This document shows, piece by piece, positions 52,952 through 62,965 of a DNA stretch of 64,000 nucleotides. This DNA is from Pantoea sp. (GTDB lineage: Bacteria; Pseudomonadota; Gammaproteobacteria; Enterobacterales; Enterobacteriaceae): contig NZ_JAPWKD010000002.1 of the NCBI RefSeq assembly GCF_028283705.1, positions 62,001 through 126,000 on the forward strand, in the 5' to 3' direction. Position 1 is the first letter of the stretch. The number at the start of each line of letters is the position of its first letter. A model generated the notes under the pieces. That model worked only from the letters and a program-made list of their open reading frames with translations. It had not been told where the DNA came from and did no database searches. A program made the translations under genes and the position numbers.

Positions 52952-54591
52952 TGTTTCGCCCTCTTCGGCTGTGGATCCTGGCCCGGTTTGGCTTCAAACA
53001 CCAGCGCGTTGCTTTTGCTATTCAAGGTCTTCAGCACCGGCTGCAATTCACGCAGCACCTGGTCCAGTCGCTGCATATCGCCCACCAGCTTGTCATAGGC
53101 TGGCGATCCCGGCTGCAGCCCTTTCATGCTGCGGTTGAGTTCACGCAGCGTTTGCTGCATATCCGCTGGCAGCGTCTTCATCGCCGGACTACCGGTGATC
53201 TGATTGAGGTTGTTGAGCGTTTTCTGCAGCTGCTGCAGCGTGCGCTGGCTCTCCTTCAGGGTGCCGGTTGCCTCATTGATCATCGGATTGAGCGGCAGGT
53301 TGTTGATCTTATCGAGCGCTGCCAGCAGTTTCTGTTGAATCTGGCTCAGACCACCACTCACCGTTGGGATCACTTCAAGCCCGGCCACTTTTTCCGGCCC
53401 CTGATAAGGCGCAACGTTGTCGTAAAAATCCAGATCGACATATAACGCACCCGACAACAGGTTACCGGTTTTGAGGGTGGCACGCAGACCGCGCTTTTTC
53501 CCATCCTGCAAATGCTGTTCGATATTGAAATCACCACCAAGACGACTGATAAAGCGATCGGGTTCGATGCGGATCAGTACCGGTACACGATAATCCGTGT
53601 TCAGTGCCTGGTTAACACCAGGGATGGTATAAGGCACCTGCGCCACCGTACCGAGACGAATTCCCCGGAACTCCACCGGCGCACCGACTTGCAGGCCACG
53701 GATCGAATCCGTAAAGAACATCAGGAAGTCGATATGGTTGGTATACAGCGAATCCTGGATACTGCGCTGATCGTCAAACAGATGATATTCCGCTTTATTC
53801 TCCGCCGCCTGCCCCAGTTCCCAGCCATCCGGTACATCAAAGCTGACGCCACCGCTGAATAGCGTCGTGAGTGACCCCATTTCCACACGCATACCCGAAG
53901 ATGACATATCCACCGCAATCCCGCTGTCCTTCCAGAAACGGACATTGGTGGTGACCAGCCGGTCATAAGGCGCAGAGATAAACAGCTGATAGGTCATCAT
54001 GCGTTTTTCCGTATCGAAAGTGCTGGTTTCGACCGTACCGACACGATAACCACGGAACAACACCGGATCGCCCGGATTGAGTTGCCCGGCTTTTTTGCTG
54101 TCCAGCGTGACACGAATGCCTTTGGCATCCGGTGGAGCCAGTGGCGGCGCATCCAGCAATTGATAGGATTCCGGCTTATCACCCTTAGTACCCGGCTGCA
54201 ATTCGATATAGGCGCCGGATAGCAACGTACTAAGACCAGTAACCCCCTCACGGCCAATCTGCGGTTTGACCACCCAGAAAGCGCTGTCGCCGTGCAACAG
54301 TTTATCCATACCGGAATTCAGCCGCGCTTTGATCTCCACATGATGCAGATCGTCAGTCAGTACCGCGCTCTCCACCACGCCAACATCCACGCTGCGGCTC
54401 TTGATGGTGGTTTTACCCGCTTCTATACCCTCGGCATTTTCGGTAATCAGTGTCACTTCCGGCCCCTGATGGCTGAAGTGGTAAAAAAGAATCCATCCGC
54501 CGATTAACAGCGTGACAATGGGTACAATCCAGACCGGCGACCAGCGTTTAATCTGATCGACGTTAGCAACTCCCTGATGATTGTCCGTCAA
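52948..54591 (-). CDS. pqiB: MCE protein PqiB, lipid transport needle
   Basis: PqiB forms a hexameric syringe-like needle of stacked MCE domains across the periplasm for lipid transport. The 547-residue protein has one N-terminal membrane segment (SPVWIVPIVTLLIGGWILFY) and three MCE domains (about 45-150, 160-275 and 285-400; note GPEVTLITENAEGIEAGKT and GAPVEFRGIRLGTV). The C-terminal region is a long coiled coil. The TTG codon at 54591 is the preferred start: AAGGAG lies seven bases upstream and the length matches E. coli PqiB (546). The start overlaps the end of pqiA by 29 bases. Confidence 0.93.
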   Translation of the reverse strand: MTDNHQGVANVDQIKRWSPVWIVPIVTLLIGGWILFYHFSHQGPEVTLITENAEGIEAGKTTIKSRSVDVGVVESAVLTDDLHHVEIKARLNSGMDKLLHGDSAFWVVKPQIGREGVTGLSTLLSGAYIELQPGTKGDKPESYQLLDAPPLAPPDAKGIRVTLDSKKAGQLNPGDPVLFRGYRVGTVETSTFDTEKRMMTYQLFISAPYDRLVTTNVRFWKDSGIAVDMSSSGMRVEMGSLTTLFSGGVSFDVPDGWELGQAAENKAEYHLFDDQRSIQDSLYTNHIDFLMFFTDSIRGLQVGAPVEFRGIRLGTVAQVPYTIPGVNQALNTDYRVPVLIRIEPDRFISRLGGDFNIEQHLQDGKKRGLRATLKTGNLLSGALYVDLDFYDNVAPYQGPEKVAGLEVIPTVSGGLSQIQQKLLAALDKINNLPLNPMINEATGTLKESQRTLQQLQKTLNNLNQITGSPAMKTLPADMQQTLRELNRSMKGLQPGSPAYDKLVGDMQRLDQVLRELQPVLKTLNSKSNALVFEAKPGQDPQPKRAKQ

Positions 54592-55846
54592 GACGCGGCT
54601 CCTTACGTTCGGTTTTCCGTACACGATCCCAGGTCAGACGCGGATCAAAAGCCAGCGCTGCAAACATGGTGAGAATCACCACCATGGCAAATAACAGCGC
54701 GCCTGGCGCCGGGTAAACACTCATCAACCGCCCCATCCGCACCAGTGCAGAGAGAACAGCGATAACAAACACATCAATCATTGACCAGCGGCCAACAAAC
54801 TCCACCACCTCATAAACCAGGTGCATCTTCTCGCTATCATGCTGCCCGCGTCCACTGGCATCCCAGCACAGCCAGCCAATCGCCAGCATTTTGAGCGAAG
54901 GCACCATGATACTGGCGATAAAAATCACCAATGCCACCGGCCAGGATCCGTCACTCCACAGCAAAATCACCCCTGCCATGATGTTGGAGGGATACGCCGT
55001 GCCCAGCGTCTCCGTCACCATAATCGGCATAATATTTGATGGGAGATACAACAGCAGAGAGGTTACCAGCAACGCCAGCGTCCATTGCAGGCTGTGAGGC
55101 CGTCGGGCGTGAGCCACCACACCACAACGGCTGCACGCCTTACGCTCGATGGGCATGATGGCGGTACAACATGGACAGCGGCGCATCCCCTGCTGTATAC
55201 CGCTGATACCCGCCTTTGGCGCGTGTGGTAAGGCAGGCAATGGCGCAATGCGCTGCCATACCCAGCGGCGGTCCACACACTGGAAGGCTCGCAATTGCAG
55301 CACACAAAACAGGCACCACGCCCAGAAGCTGCTGCCGAGACCAATCTCGCCATAGGCCATCAGTTTGACAAAACTGACCAGAACGCCTGCCATGAAGATT
55401 TCCGCCATGCCCCAGTTACGTAACTGGAACAAAATGCGCGCCAGCACCAATCGCAGGTGGTGTGGCATTCTGACCTTATTCACCAGCAGAATGATGGTCA
55501 CCATGCAAAATGCCGGAATGCCCTGAACAAACAGCAGGAACAGGCTGGCGAGGCTGCTGTAGTCCTCGCGCACCATGACATTCGGAATTTCCGGCAGTGA
55601 GATCTCACTGCTCAGGCCTGCAACGTGCATATTGACGAAAGGAAACAGATTGGCCAGCACCAGCATAAACAAAGCCGCGATCGCATAACCGGTAGGCCGC
55701 TTACGCGGCTCATGCCAGTTCGCCGTTAATGTGGTGTGGCAGCGCGGGCAACGCGCCCGGCTGCCTACCGGCACAACTGGCAGTTTTACCGTTAAATCGC
55801 ACTGTGGACAGAGTATCCACGACTGCGCATCATCCGCTGCACACAT
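54563..55846 (-). CDS. pqiA: Inner membrane protein PqiA
   Basis: PqiA is the multi-pass inner membrane partner of the PqiB needle. The 427-residue product has two homologous halves, each with a zinc-ribbon-like Cys cluster (CPQCDLTVKL with CPRC, and CPCC with CSRCG) and four membrane segments, including YAIAALFMLVLANLFPFVNM and VEFVGRWSMIDVFVIAVLSA. The ATG at 55846 has AAGGAAA seven bases upstream and fits the family start; one six codons earlier is possible. It follows uup by 17 bases and overlaps pqiB. In E. coli the operon is induced by redox-cycling agents through SoxRS. Confidence 0.94.
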   Translation of the reverse strand: MCAADDAQSWILCPQCDLTVKLPVVPVGSRARCPRCHTTLTANWHEPRKRPTGYAIAALFMLVLANLFPFVNMHVAGLSSEISLPEIPNVMVREDYSSLASLFLLFVQGIPAFCMVTIILLVNKVRMPHHLRLVLARILFQLRNWGMAEIFMAGVLVSFVKLMAYGEIGLGSSFWAWCLFCVLQLRAFQCVDRRWVWQRIAPLPALPHAPKAGISGIQQGMRRCPCCTAIMPIERKACSRCGVVAHARRPHSLQWTLALLVTSLLLYLPSNIMPIMVTETLGTAYPSNIMAGVILLWSDGSWPVALVIFIASIMVPSLKMLAIGWLCWDASGRGQHDSEKMHLVYEVVEFVGRWSMIDVFVIAVLSALVRMGRLMSVYPAPGALLFAMVVILTMFAALAFDPRLTWDRVRKTERKEPRLDGQSSGSC

Positions 55847-55863
55847 GCCGGTTTCCTTCTGCA

Positions 55864-57780
55864 TTAAGCGCCGTTTTTCAGCGCTTCCAGTTCTTCCCAG
55901 CGTTCAAACGCCGTTTCCAGTTCCTGCTCGGTCTGCGCCAGCGCATCCAGCACCGGCTGCGTTTTGTCATGTGGCTGGCTGAAGAAATCCGGATGGCTCA
56001 TCTGCGTCTGCAACTCGCCAATACGGGTTTCCAACTGTTCCAGCTTTTGCGGTAACTGCTCCAGCTCACGCGTCAGGTTATAGCTTAGCTTGCCTGAACC
56101 CCGTTTGTTGGCATCATTTTTCTCAGCCGTTTTTTCAGCGCTGGCGCTGGTTTTCACCGCCGACGCGGTTTTCAGCTGCTTATACGCCGCACGCTGTTGC
56201 TGGGCATCATGATAACCGCCCACAAAGGCACCAATCTCACCGTTACCTTCAAAGATCCAGCATTCGGTGACGGTATTATCCACAAACTGACGATCGTGGC
56301 TGACCAGCAGCACGGTGCCCTGATAGCCGTCAATCAACTCTTCCAGCAACTCCAGCGTTTCCACATCGAGGTCGTTGGTCGGTTCATCGAGAATCATCAG
56401 GTTGCTGGGCTTGAGGAACAGGCGCGCCAGCAGCAGGCGGTTACGCTCACCGCCCGACAGCGCACGCACCGGCGTCATGGCACGTTTTGGGTGGAACAGG
56501 AAGTCCTGCAAATAGCCCAGCACATGGCGCGGTTTACCGTTCACCAGCACTTCCTGCTTACCTTCAGCCAGGTTATCCATCACGGTACGGTCCGGATCGA
56601 GTTCCGCGCGATGCTGGTCGAAGTACGCCACTTCCAGCTTGGTACCGGAATGCACACGGCCGCTGTCTGCCTTCAGCTGTTGCAGCATCAGGCGCAGCAG
56701 CGTGGTTTTCCCGCAGCCGTTAGGGCCAATCAGCGCAATCTTGTCGCCACGCTGCACCTGCGAAGAAAAATCCTTCACCAGCACTTTGCCATCGACGGCG
56801 TAGTCAACATTTTCCAGCTCAAAGACGATTTTGCCGGAGCGCGAAGCTTCACCCACCTGCATATTGGCTTTGCCCATCACGTCACGGCGTTCAGAACGCT
56901 CACGACGCAGCGCTTTCAGGGCGCGAACACGGCCTTCGTTACGGGTACGACGCGCTTTGATACCCTGGCGAATCCACACTTCTTCCTGCGCCAGTTTGCG
57001 GTCGAACTCGGCATTTTGCAGTTCTTCTACACGCAGCGCTTCTTCTTTGCCCAGCAGATACTGATCGTAATCCCCCGGCCACGAGACCAGCTTGCCACGG
57101 TCGAGATCGACAATGCGTGTCGCCATATTGCGAATAAAGGAGCGGTCATGCGAAATAAACACGATGCTGCCGGTAAAGGTTTTGAGGAAATTTTCCAGCC
57201 AGTCGATGGTTTCAATATCGAGGTGGTTGGTTGGTTCATCCAGCATCAGCACACGCGGATTGCTGACCAGCGCGCGACCCAGCGCCGCTTTACGCAGCCA
57301 CCCACCCGACAGCGACGACAACTCGGTATCGGCCTGCAAACCAATTTTTTCCAGCACATCATTGATACGGCTTTCCAGCTGCCACAGGTTCTGGTGATCA
57401 AGAATCGCCTGCAGACGCGCCATTTCGTTGAGATTTTTCTCGCTGGGATCTTCCATCACCACATGGGAAATGGCGTGGTAAGCCTTCAGATGCTCGGCCT
57501 GTTCTTCCACCCCTTCTGCAACAAAGTCATACACCGAGCCGGTAATATTGCGTGGCGGATCCTGTTGCAGGCGCGCCACGACCAGGTCGGTTTCATAAAT
57601 AATGCGGCCATCATCCAGCGGTTGTTCGCCGTTAATGATTTTCATCAGCGTGGATTTACCGGCACCGTTGCGCCCCACCAGACAGACGCGCTCGCCTTCT
57701 TCAATATGCAGTTCGGTATTATCCAACAGCGGCGCATCGCTGAACGACAGGTAAGCGCCATGGATACTGATCAGTGACAT
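55864..57780 (-). CDS. uup: ABC-F ATPase Uup
   Basis: Uup is a soluble ABC-F protein with two ATP-binding cassettes; it interacts with ribosomes and affects tandem-repeat deletion and transposon excision in E. coli. The 638-residue protein has Walker A GRNGAGKST (about 37-45) and GPNGCGKTT in the second half, signatures LSGGW and LSGGE, and Walker B LMLDEPTNHLD and LMILDEPTNDLD. The C-terminal region (about 540-638) is a DNA-binding coiled coil typical of Uup. It is cotranscribed with rlmL (five bases upstream) and pqiABC downstream. Confidence 0.97.
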   Translation of the reverse strand: MSLISIHGAYLSFSDAPLLDNTELHIEEGERVCLVGRNGAGKSTLMKIINGEQPLDDGRIIYETDLVVARLQQDPPRNITGSVYDFVAEGVEEQAEHLKAYHAISHVVMEDPSEKNLNEMARLQAILDHQNLWQLESRINDVLEKIGLQADTELSSLSGGWLRKAALGRALVSNPRVLMLDEPTNHLDIETIDWLENFLKTFTGSIVFISHDRSFIRNMATRIVDLDRGKLVSWPGDYDQYLLGKEEALRVEELQNAEFDRKLAQEEVWIRQGIKARRTRNEGRVRALKALRRERSERRDVMGKANMQVGEASRSGKIVFELENVDYAVDGKVLVKDFSSQVQRGDKIALIGPNGCGKTTLLRLMLQQLKADSGRVHSGTKLEVAYFDQHRAELDPDRTVMDNLAEGKQEVLVNGKPRHVLGYLQDFLFHPKRAMTPVRALSGGERNRLLLARLFLKPSNLMILDEPTNDLDVETLELLEELIDGYQGTVLLVSHDRQFVDNTVTECWIFEGNGEIGAFVGGYHDAQQQRAAYKQLKTASAVKTSASAEKTAEKNDANKRGSGKLSYNLTRELEQLPQKLEQLETRIGELQTQMSHPDFFSQPHDKTQPVLDALAQTEQELETAFERWEELEALKNGA

Positions 57781-57785
57781 AAAAC

Positions 57786-59900
57786 TTATTCCTTACCGGC
57801 GTGGCTGACCAGCCAGCAGTTGTGAATGTGACGGTTGCGGGCAAAATCCTGCGACTGGGTTTTCTGGGTGATATCCTGCGCTTGTAAGCCCAGGCGCTGC
57901 AACCCGTCGAGATCCATTTTGAAGCCGCGCTTGTTGTTAGAAAACATAATGGTACCGCCGCGACGCAGCAGACGCTTTAGGTTCTGCATCAGCATCAAAT
58001 GATCGCGCTGCACGTCAAAATCGTCTTCCATCCGTTTCGAGTTGGAGAACGTGGGCGGATCAATAAAGATCAGATCGAACTGTTCATCGCTTTCGCGCAG
58101 CCAGCTCAGGCAATCCGCCTGCATCAGGCGATGCTGACGCCCCGTCAGGCCGTTGAGACGCAAATTGCGCTCTGCCCATTCCAGGTAGGTACGGGACATA
58201 TCCACCGTGGTGGTGGATTTCGCGCCACCCAGACCGGCATGCACACTGGCGCTGCCGGTGTAAGAAAACAGATTGAGGAAATCTTTACCCTGGCTCATTT
58301 TACCCAGCATCTGACGTGCGATGCGGTGATCGAGGAACAGGCCGGTGTCGAGATAGTCCGTCAGGTTAACCAGGAAGCGCGCGTTAAATTCCTGAACTTC
58401 AAAGAAATCACCCTTCTCACCCAGTTTCTGATACTGGTTTTTGCCTTTCTGACGTTCGCGGGTTTTCAACACCAGACGATTTGCCGGGATCTCCAGCACG
58501 CTGAGCGTCGCGCTGATCACATCAAACAGACGCTGACGCGCTTTGCTCGCATCAACGGTTTTTGGCGGCGCATATTCCTGAATCACCACCCAATCGCCGT
58601 AGCGATCCACTGCAACGTTATATTCCGGCAGGTCGGCATCGTACAGGCGATAACAATCAATATTTGACTGACGCGCCCACTTCTCCAGCTTTTTCACATT
58701 CTTGCGCAGGCGGTTGGCATAATCATCAGCAATCTGTGCCGAACTTTCGCCACTGCTGGCCGCCAGCTGATAATTTTTCTGCACACATTCCAGCGGACCG
58801 TTTTTCGCTTTGAACTGGCGATCGGCACGCAATGACAGGCAACTCAGCAGTTCTGGCGAGGCACTGAACAACGACAGGTTCCAGCCACCAAATTGCTGCT
58901 TCATGATGCGGCCCAGCTGGCTGTGCAGCGCAATCAGCGCAGGCTCACTTTCCAGACGCTCGCCATATGGCGGGTTGCTCAGCACCGTGCCGGTCACATC
59001 GCCTGACAGCGGATTATGCAGCTTCAGGACGTCCTGCTGGGCAAAGGTAAAGAGATCGGCCACACCGGCGCGGCGCGCATTGGCTCGCGCCCACTCCAGC
59101 ACGCGGCCGTCGTTATCGTAGCCAAAGAAACGGGCACTGGTCGCTTCCGTTCCCAGACGCGCACGTTGCATCGCTTCGCTACGCAGTTCCTGCCACAGAG
59201 TTTGATTGTGTTTTTTCCAGCGGTTAAAGCCCCAGCGTGAACGCAGCAAGCCCGGAGCGCGATCGCAGGCGATCAACGCCGCTTCAATCAGCAACGTACC
59301 GGAACCGCACATCGGGTCGACAAGCGGGGTGCCGTTTTGCCAGCCAGAACGCAGCACAATCGCCGCCGCCAGATTCTCTTTCAGCGGAGCCTGCCCGGTT
59401 TGCTGGCGATAACCACGCTGGTGCAGGGCATCGCCACTCAGATCCAGTGCGATGCTGACGCGATCTTTATTCAGCCAGGCGTTGATACGAATCCCTGGCT
59501 GCTCACGATCAACATTCGGACGCGGCAAATTCTGGCGGGTAAAACTGTCCACGATGGCATCTTTGATACGCAACGCGCCAAACTGACTATTACGGATCAC
59601 CTCGTTGGTGCCGCTGAAATGAATGGCAAAGCTGGTCTCGCTGTCAAAGATGTCGCACCACGGAATGCTCTGGGCGCCGACGTAAAGATCGAGATCGCTC
59701 CAGACGCCGAATTCTCCCAGCGGCAGTAAAATACGTGAAGCCAGGCGGCTCCACAGCAGGCTTTGGTACATCACGCGGTCGTCGGCCTCAAAATGGACAC
59801 CGCCCTGCACCACCTGCAAATCCTGCGCACCCAGCGCGTCCAGCTCAGTTTTAAGCAGTTCTTCAAGCCCGCGCGCCGTACTGGCAAACAGAGAATTCAT
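57786..59900 (-). CDS. rlmL: 23S rRNA methyltransferase RlmKL (G2445 and G2069)
   Basis: This fused enzyme makes m2G2445 (N-terminal RlmL half) and m7G2069 (C-terminal RlmK half) in 23S rRNA, with helicase-like unwinding. The 704-residue product has a THUMP domain (about 45-155), the RlmL motif [17 protein letters not shown] and NPPYGERL, and the RlmK half with [18 protein letters not shown] and [19 protein letters not shown]. Length is close to E. coli (702). I chose the ATG at 59900 ([16 protein letters not shown]); the longer frame adds 12 residues. It is divergent from ycbX. Confidence 0.96.
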   Translation of the reverse strand: MNSLFASTARGLEELLKTELDALGAQDLQVVQGGVHFEADDRVMYQSLLWSRLASRILLPLGEFGVWSDLDLYVGAQSIPWCDIFDSETSFAIHFSGTNEVIRNSQFGALRIKDAIVDSFTRQNLPRPNVDREQPGIRINAWLNKDRVSIALDLSGDALHQRGYRQQTGQAPLKENLAAAIVLRSGWQNGTPLVDPMCGSGTLLIEAALIACDRAPGLLRSRWGFNRWKKHNQTLWQELRSEAMQRARLGTEATSARFFGYDNDGRVLEWARANARRAGVADLFTFAQQDVLKLHNPLSGDVTGTVLSNPPYGERLESEPALIALHSQLGRIMKQQFGGWNLSLFSASPELLSCLSLRADRQFKAKNGPLECVQKNYQLAASSGESSAQIADDYANRLRKNVKKLEKWARQSNIDCYRLYDADLPEYNVAVDRYGDWVVIQEYAPPKTVDASKARQRLFDVISATLSVLEIPANRLVLKTRERQKGKNQYQKLGEKGDFFEVQEFNARFLVNLTDYLDTGLFLDHRIARQMLGKMSQGKDFLNLFSYTGSASVHAGLGGAKSTTTVDMSRTYLEWAERNLRLNGLTGRQHRLMQADCLSWLRESDEQFDLIFIDPPTFSNSKRMEDDFDVQRDHLMLMQNLKRLLRRGGTIMFSNNKRGFKMDLDGLQRLGLQAQDITQKTQSQDFARNRHIHNCWLVSHAGKE

Positions 59901-60009
59901 ATCGTCACTTCTACTCCTGATAAAATTGTTGCGCATTATAGCGAATCAGCGTCCTATGTCATAAAGTTAGCTTCTTTTTGTCCAGCATGACGGCTTTCAG
60001 GGAGTGGTG

Positions 60010-61119
60010 ATGATTACGTTGTCCCGTCTGTTTATCCATCCGGTAAAATCAATGCGCGGTTTGCAACTGTCGCATGCCCAGGTAATGGAGAGTGGCCTGG
60101 CCTTTGACCGCATCTTTATGGTTACCGAAACCGATGGCACCTTTATCACTGCCCGGCAGTATCCGGAAATGGTGCGTTTTACCCCTGCGCTGCTGCCCGA
60201 TGGCCTGTTTTTGCAGGCACCGGACGGTAGCCAGGCGTTAATCCGCTTTGCTGATTTTGCTGCCGTAGACGCCCCTACTGAAGTCTGGGGTAACCATTTC
60301 ACCTCACGCATCGCCCCGGCAGAGATCAACCAATGGCTGAGTGGCTTTTTCCCTCGCCCGGTCCAATTGCGCTGGACCGGATCGCAGCCGACCCGCCGGG
60401 TAAAACGCTTTGATCAGGTGCCGCTCAGTTTTGCGGATGGTTTTCCTTATCTGCTGGTCAATATGGCTTCATTGCAGGATCTGCAACAACGTTGCCCGGC
60501 CAGCGTTCGTGTCGAACAGTTCCGCCCTAACCTGGTGGTCAGCGGCGCGCAGGCGTGGGAAGAAGACAGCTGGAAAAAGTTAACCATTGGCGATATCACT
60601 TTTGAGATGCCGAAGCCCTGCAGCCGCTGCGTGTTTACTACCGTCGGCACCGAAAGCGGGCAGAAACATCCCCAGGGTGAACCGCTGGCCACGCTGCAAC
60701 GCTTCCGTAGCGCCCAGGATGGCAGCGGTGATATCGATTTTGGTCTGAATTTGATCGCCCTGAACAGTGGCGTGATCCGCGTTGGCGATCAGGTCACCAT
60801 CATTGAAAAACAGTCCGCACGCCGCTACGGTGCCGGTCAGGTAGTGGAAACCCTGGCCCCTGTGACCAGCAATCTGAGCAACGTCACCATTGGCTATCAG
60901 GGCACCGAATTTACCGGAGATAATCAGCAAGTGCTGCTGGAACAGCTTGAAATGCAGGGTTTTCGCATTCCCTACTCCTGCCGCGCCGGTATCTGTGGCA
61001 GCTGTAAAATGACGCTGGTAGCAGGTGAAGTGAAAGCCTTAAAGAAAAGCGCAGTGCGTCAGGATGGCACCATCCTGAGCTGTAGTTGTATTCCGGCTGG
61101 CGATATCGAGCTGGCGTAA
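60010..61119 (+). CDS. ycbX: MOSC and 2Fe-2S domain protein YcbX
   Basis: YcbX is a molybdenum-cofactor enzyme, related to mitochondrial mARC, that reduces N-hydroxylated compounds such as 6-hydroxylaminopurine. The 369-residue product has a MOSC N-terminal beta-barrel ([14 protein letters not shown]), the MOSC domain ([28 protein letters not shown] with the cofactor Cys) and a C-terminal plant-type ferredoxin domain with [12 protein letters not shown] and a fourth Cys in LSCSC. I prefer the ATG at 60010 with AGGGAG five bases upstream; two in-frame GTG codons lie just before. It ends four bases from zapC. Confidence 0.95.
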   Translation: MITLSRLFIHPVKSMRGLQLSHAQVMESGLAFDRIFMVTETDGTFITARQYPEMVRFTPALLPDGLFLQAPDGSQALIRFADFAAVDAPTEVWGNHFTSRIAPAEINQWLSGFFPRPVQLRWTGSQPTRRVKRFDQVPLSFADGFPYLLVNMASLQDLQQRCPASVRVEQFRPNLVVSGAQAWEEDSWKKLTIGDITFEMPKPCSRCVFTTVGTESGQKHPQGEPLATLQRFRSAQDGSGDIDFGLNLIALNSGVIRVGDQVTIIEKQSARRYGAGQVVETLAPVTSNLSNVTIGYQGTEFTGDNQQVLLEQLEMQGFRIPYSCRAGICGSCKMTLVAGEVKALKKSAVRQDGTILSCSCIPAGDIELA

Positions 61120-61123
61120 CGCG

Positions 61124-61666
61124 TCACACCGCCCGGGCAAACTGGGCGGAAGATTCGGGCTTACAAGGTTGCAGACGATCGTTCATCACTTTGATCGCAT
61201 CCCCCAGCACCATGCCTTTACCGGCTACGGTCAGCGCATGTTGTGCCAGCAAACAAAGCGCGGCATTTTCTCCGCTTTCCACCACCAGCAATTGCGCCTG
61301 TTCACCGCTGTCTGCCAGGGTCACTGCCACCATATCGCCTGTGACGGGTTGCCAGCTGTGGGCATGGCTGGTGAAGTGCCAGCTTTTCGGCATCAGTGGT
61401 TTCAGAAAACGGCTGGCGACCAGCGCATTTAATACCAGCTCGGCGCGATGATCGCTTTTTAATCCACTCTGACGACAACGTTCTTCAAAGGTAAAATAAA
61501 GCGCGGCGTCATCAACGCAAAAACCGCTTTCATTAAAGGCATCCGGGGTCAGCATTTTGCGTGAGAAGCGCGAGCGAAATAACATGCCATCGGCCAGATC
61601 AAGCATCATCCGGTCATGCTCCGCGTCAAAATACCAACGCCAGTTGTCATCGGGTTTGATTTTCAT
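61124..61666 (-). CDS. zapC: Cell division protein ZapC
   Basis: ZapC binds FtsZ and stabilises protofilament bundles at the Z ring. The 180-residue product starts [20 protein letters not shown] and contains [18 protein letters not shown] and [12 protein letters not shown], very similar to E. coli ZapC (YcbW). It lies between ycbX (convergent) and pyrD (same strand, 155 bases upstream). Confidence 0.95.
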   Translation of the reverse strand: MKIKPDDNWRWYFDAEHDRMMLDLADGMLFRSRFSRKMLTPDAFNESGFCVDDAALYFTFEERCRQSGLKSDHRAELVLNALVASRFLKPLMPKSWHFTSHAHSWQPVTGDMVAVTLADSGEQAQLLVVESGENAALCLLAQHALTVAGKGMVLGDAIKVMNDRLQPCKPESSAQFARAV

Positions 61667-61820
61667 GATGTGCCCTGTGGTTCATCGCTGCGCAAAATTA
61701 CGCTTCACAGCAAAAGGAAAATAACGCTAAGGAAAAAGCTGAAAAATACACCAGCAGGACAAAATATAAACGAGCCAGAGGGATAAATAAACCCCCTGGC
61801 GCGGGAATGTGGGAAATGTC

Positions 61821-62831
61821 TTAGAGATGGGTCACGATATCTTTAATTAAGCCAGGACCTTTATATATAAATCCGGAGTATATCTGGACCAGCGTGGCAC
61901 CTGCGGCAATTTTTTCCCGTGCCGCCACCAGCGAATCAATACCACCCACACCAATAATGGGCAGACGTCCCTGCAACTCCTGTGACAGGCGGCGGATGAT
62001 TTCGGTGCTGCGATTCTGCACCGGGCGACCACTTAAACCACCGGCTTCTTCGCCGTATTTCAGGCCGCTGACCAGTGAACGGTCGAGGGTGGTGTTGGTC
62101 GCAATTACACCATCAATTTCGTGGCGAACTAAACTGTCAGCAATCTGGATCAACTCTTCTTCAGAAAGATCCGGCGCGATCTTCACCGCCACGGGAACAT
62201 ATTTAAGATGCCGTTCCTGCAACTCTTTTTGTTTTAATTTGATGGCTGCCAGCAGATCATCCAACGCTTCACCATATTGCAGCGTGCGTAATCCTGGGGT
62301 GTTAGGTGAGGAAATATTGATGGCAATATAACCCGCGTGGGCGTACACCTTTTCCATGCAGGTCAGATAATCATCTTTCCCCTGCTCGACCGGCGTATCT
62401 TTATTTTTGCCAATATTGATACCAAGAATTCCTTTAAAATGCGCCTTTTTAACGTTCTCAACCAGGTAATCGACACCCTGATTATTAAATCCCATACGGT
62501 TGATAATCCCTTCCGCTTGCACCAGGCGGAACATACGCGGCTTATCATTACCGGGTTGCGGGCGCGGTGTGACGGTACCCACTTCGACAAAACCAAAACC
62601 CATCGCACCAAAGGCATTAATGCATTCTGCATTTTTGTCGAGGCCGGCTGCCAGTCCAAGGGCATTGGGAAACGTCAGCCCCATGCAGTTAACCGGACGC
62701 GCGGGTAAAGACTGGCGGATAAACCCTTCCAGCGGGGTGCCGCTGATAAAACGCAGTTGATGCAAGGTGAGTTCGTGCGCACGCTCTGGATCGAGCTTAA
62801 ACAGCGCCGGCCGGACGATAGGATATAACAT
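61821..62831 (-). CDS. pyrD: Dihydroorotate dehydrogenase (quinone), class 2
   Basis: PyrD oxidises dihydroorotate to orotate, passing electrons to ubiquinone at the inner membrane, in pyrimidine synthesis. The 336-residue product has the membrane-associating N-terminal helices ([20 protein letters not shown]), FMN-binding [20 protein letters not shown] and the class 2 signature with catalytic Ser in [10 protein letters not shown]. The ATG at 62831 has GGAGAG upstream; the frame is open further but unlike the family. In E. coli the gene is controlled by CTP-dependent start-site switching. A C-run (CCCC) lies about 60 bases before the ATG here and could serve, which is inference. Confidence 0.97.
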   Translation of the reverse strand: MLYPIVRPALFKLDPERAHELTLHQLRFISGTPLEGFIRQSLPARPVNCMGLTFPNALGLAAGLDKNAECINAFGAMGFGFVEVGTVTPRPQPGNDKPRMFRLVQAEGIINRMGFNNQGVDYLVENVKKAHFKGILGINIGKNKDTPVEQGKDDYLTCMEKVYAHAGYIAINISSPNTPGLRTLQYGEALDDLLAAIKLKQKELQERHLKYVPVAVKIAPDLSEEELIQIADSLVRHEIDGVIATNTTLDRSLVSGLKYGEEAGGLSGRPVQNRSTEIIRRLSQELQGRLPIIGVGGIDSLVAAREKIAAGATLVQIYSGFIYKGPGLIKDIVTHL

Positions 62832-62965
62832 GCACTCTCCTGAATGGCGGAAGCTTCGTGAAAGTCGGGGTGCACGGGAAATTGTGCGCCAGAATGGTAA
62901 TGGCCTCTGGCACAAAAGTAAATTGCAGCGCGAGGAAACGCAGGCCGAATTGACCTGCATCATCA

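Noticed and set aside
56197..57777. A 526-codon plus-strand reading frame opposite uup
   Set aside because: It is antisense to the well-supported uup gene; the composition (rich in His, Gln and Ile) is what a GC-biased gene gives when read on the opposite strand. No ribosome binding site or family resemblance.
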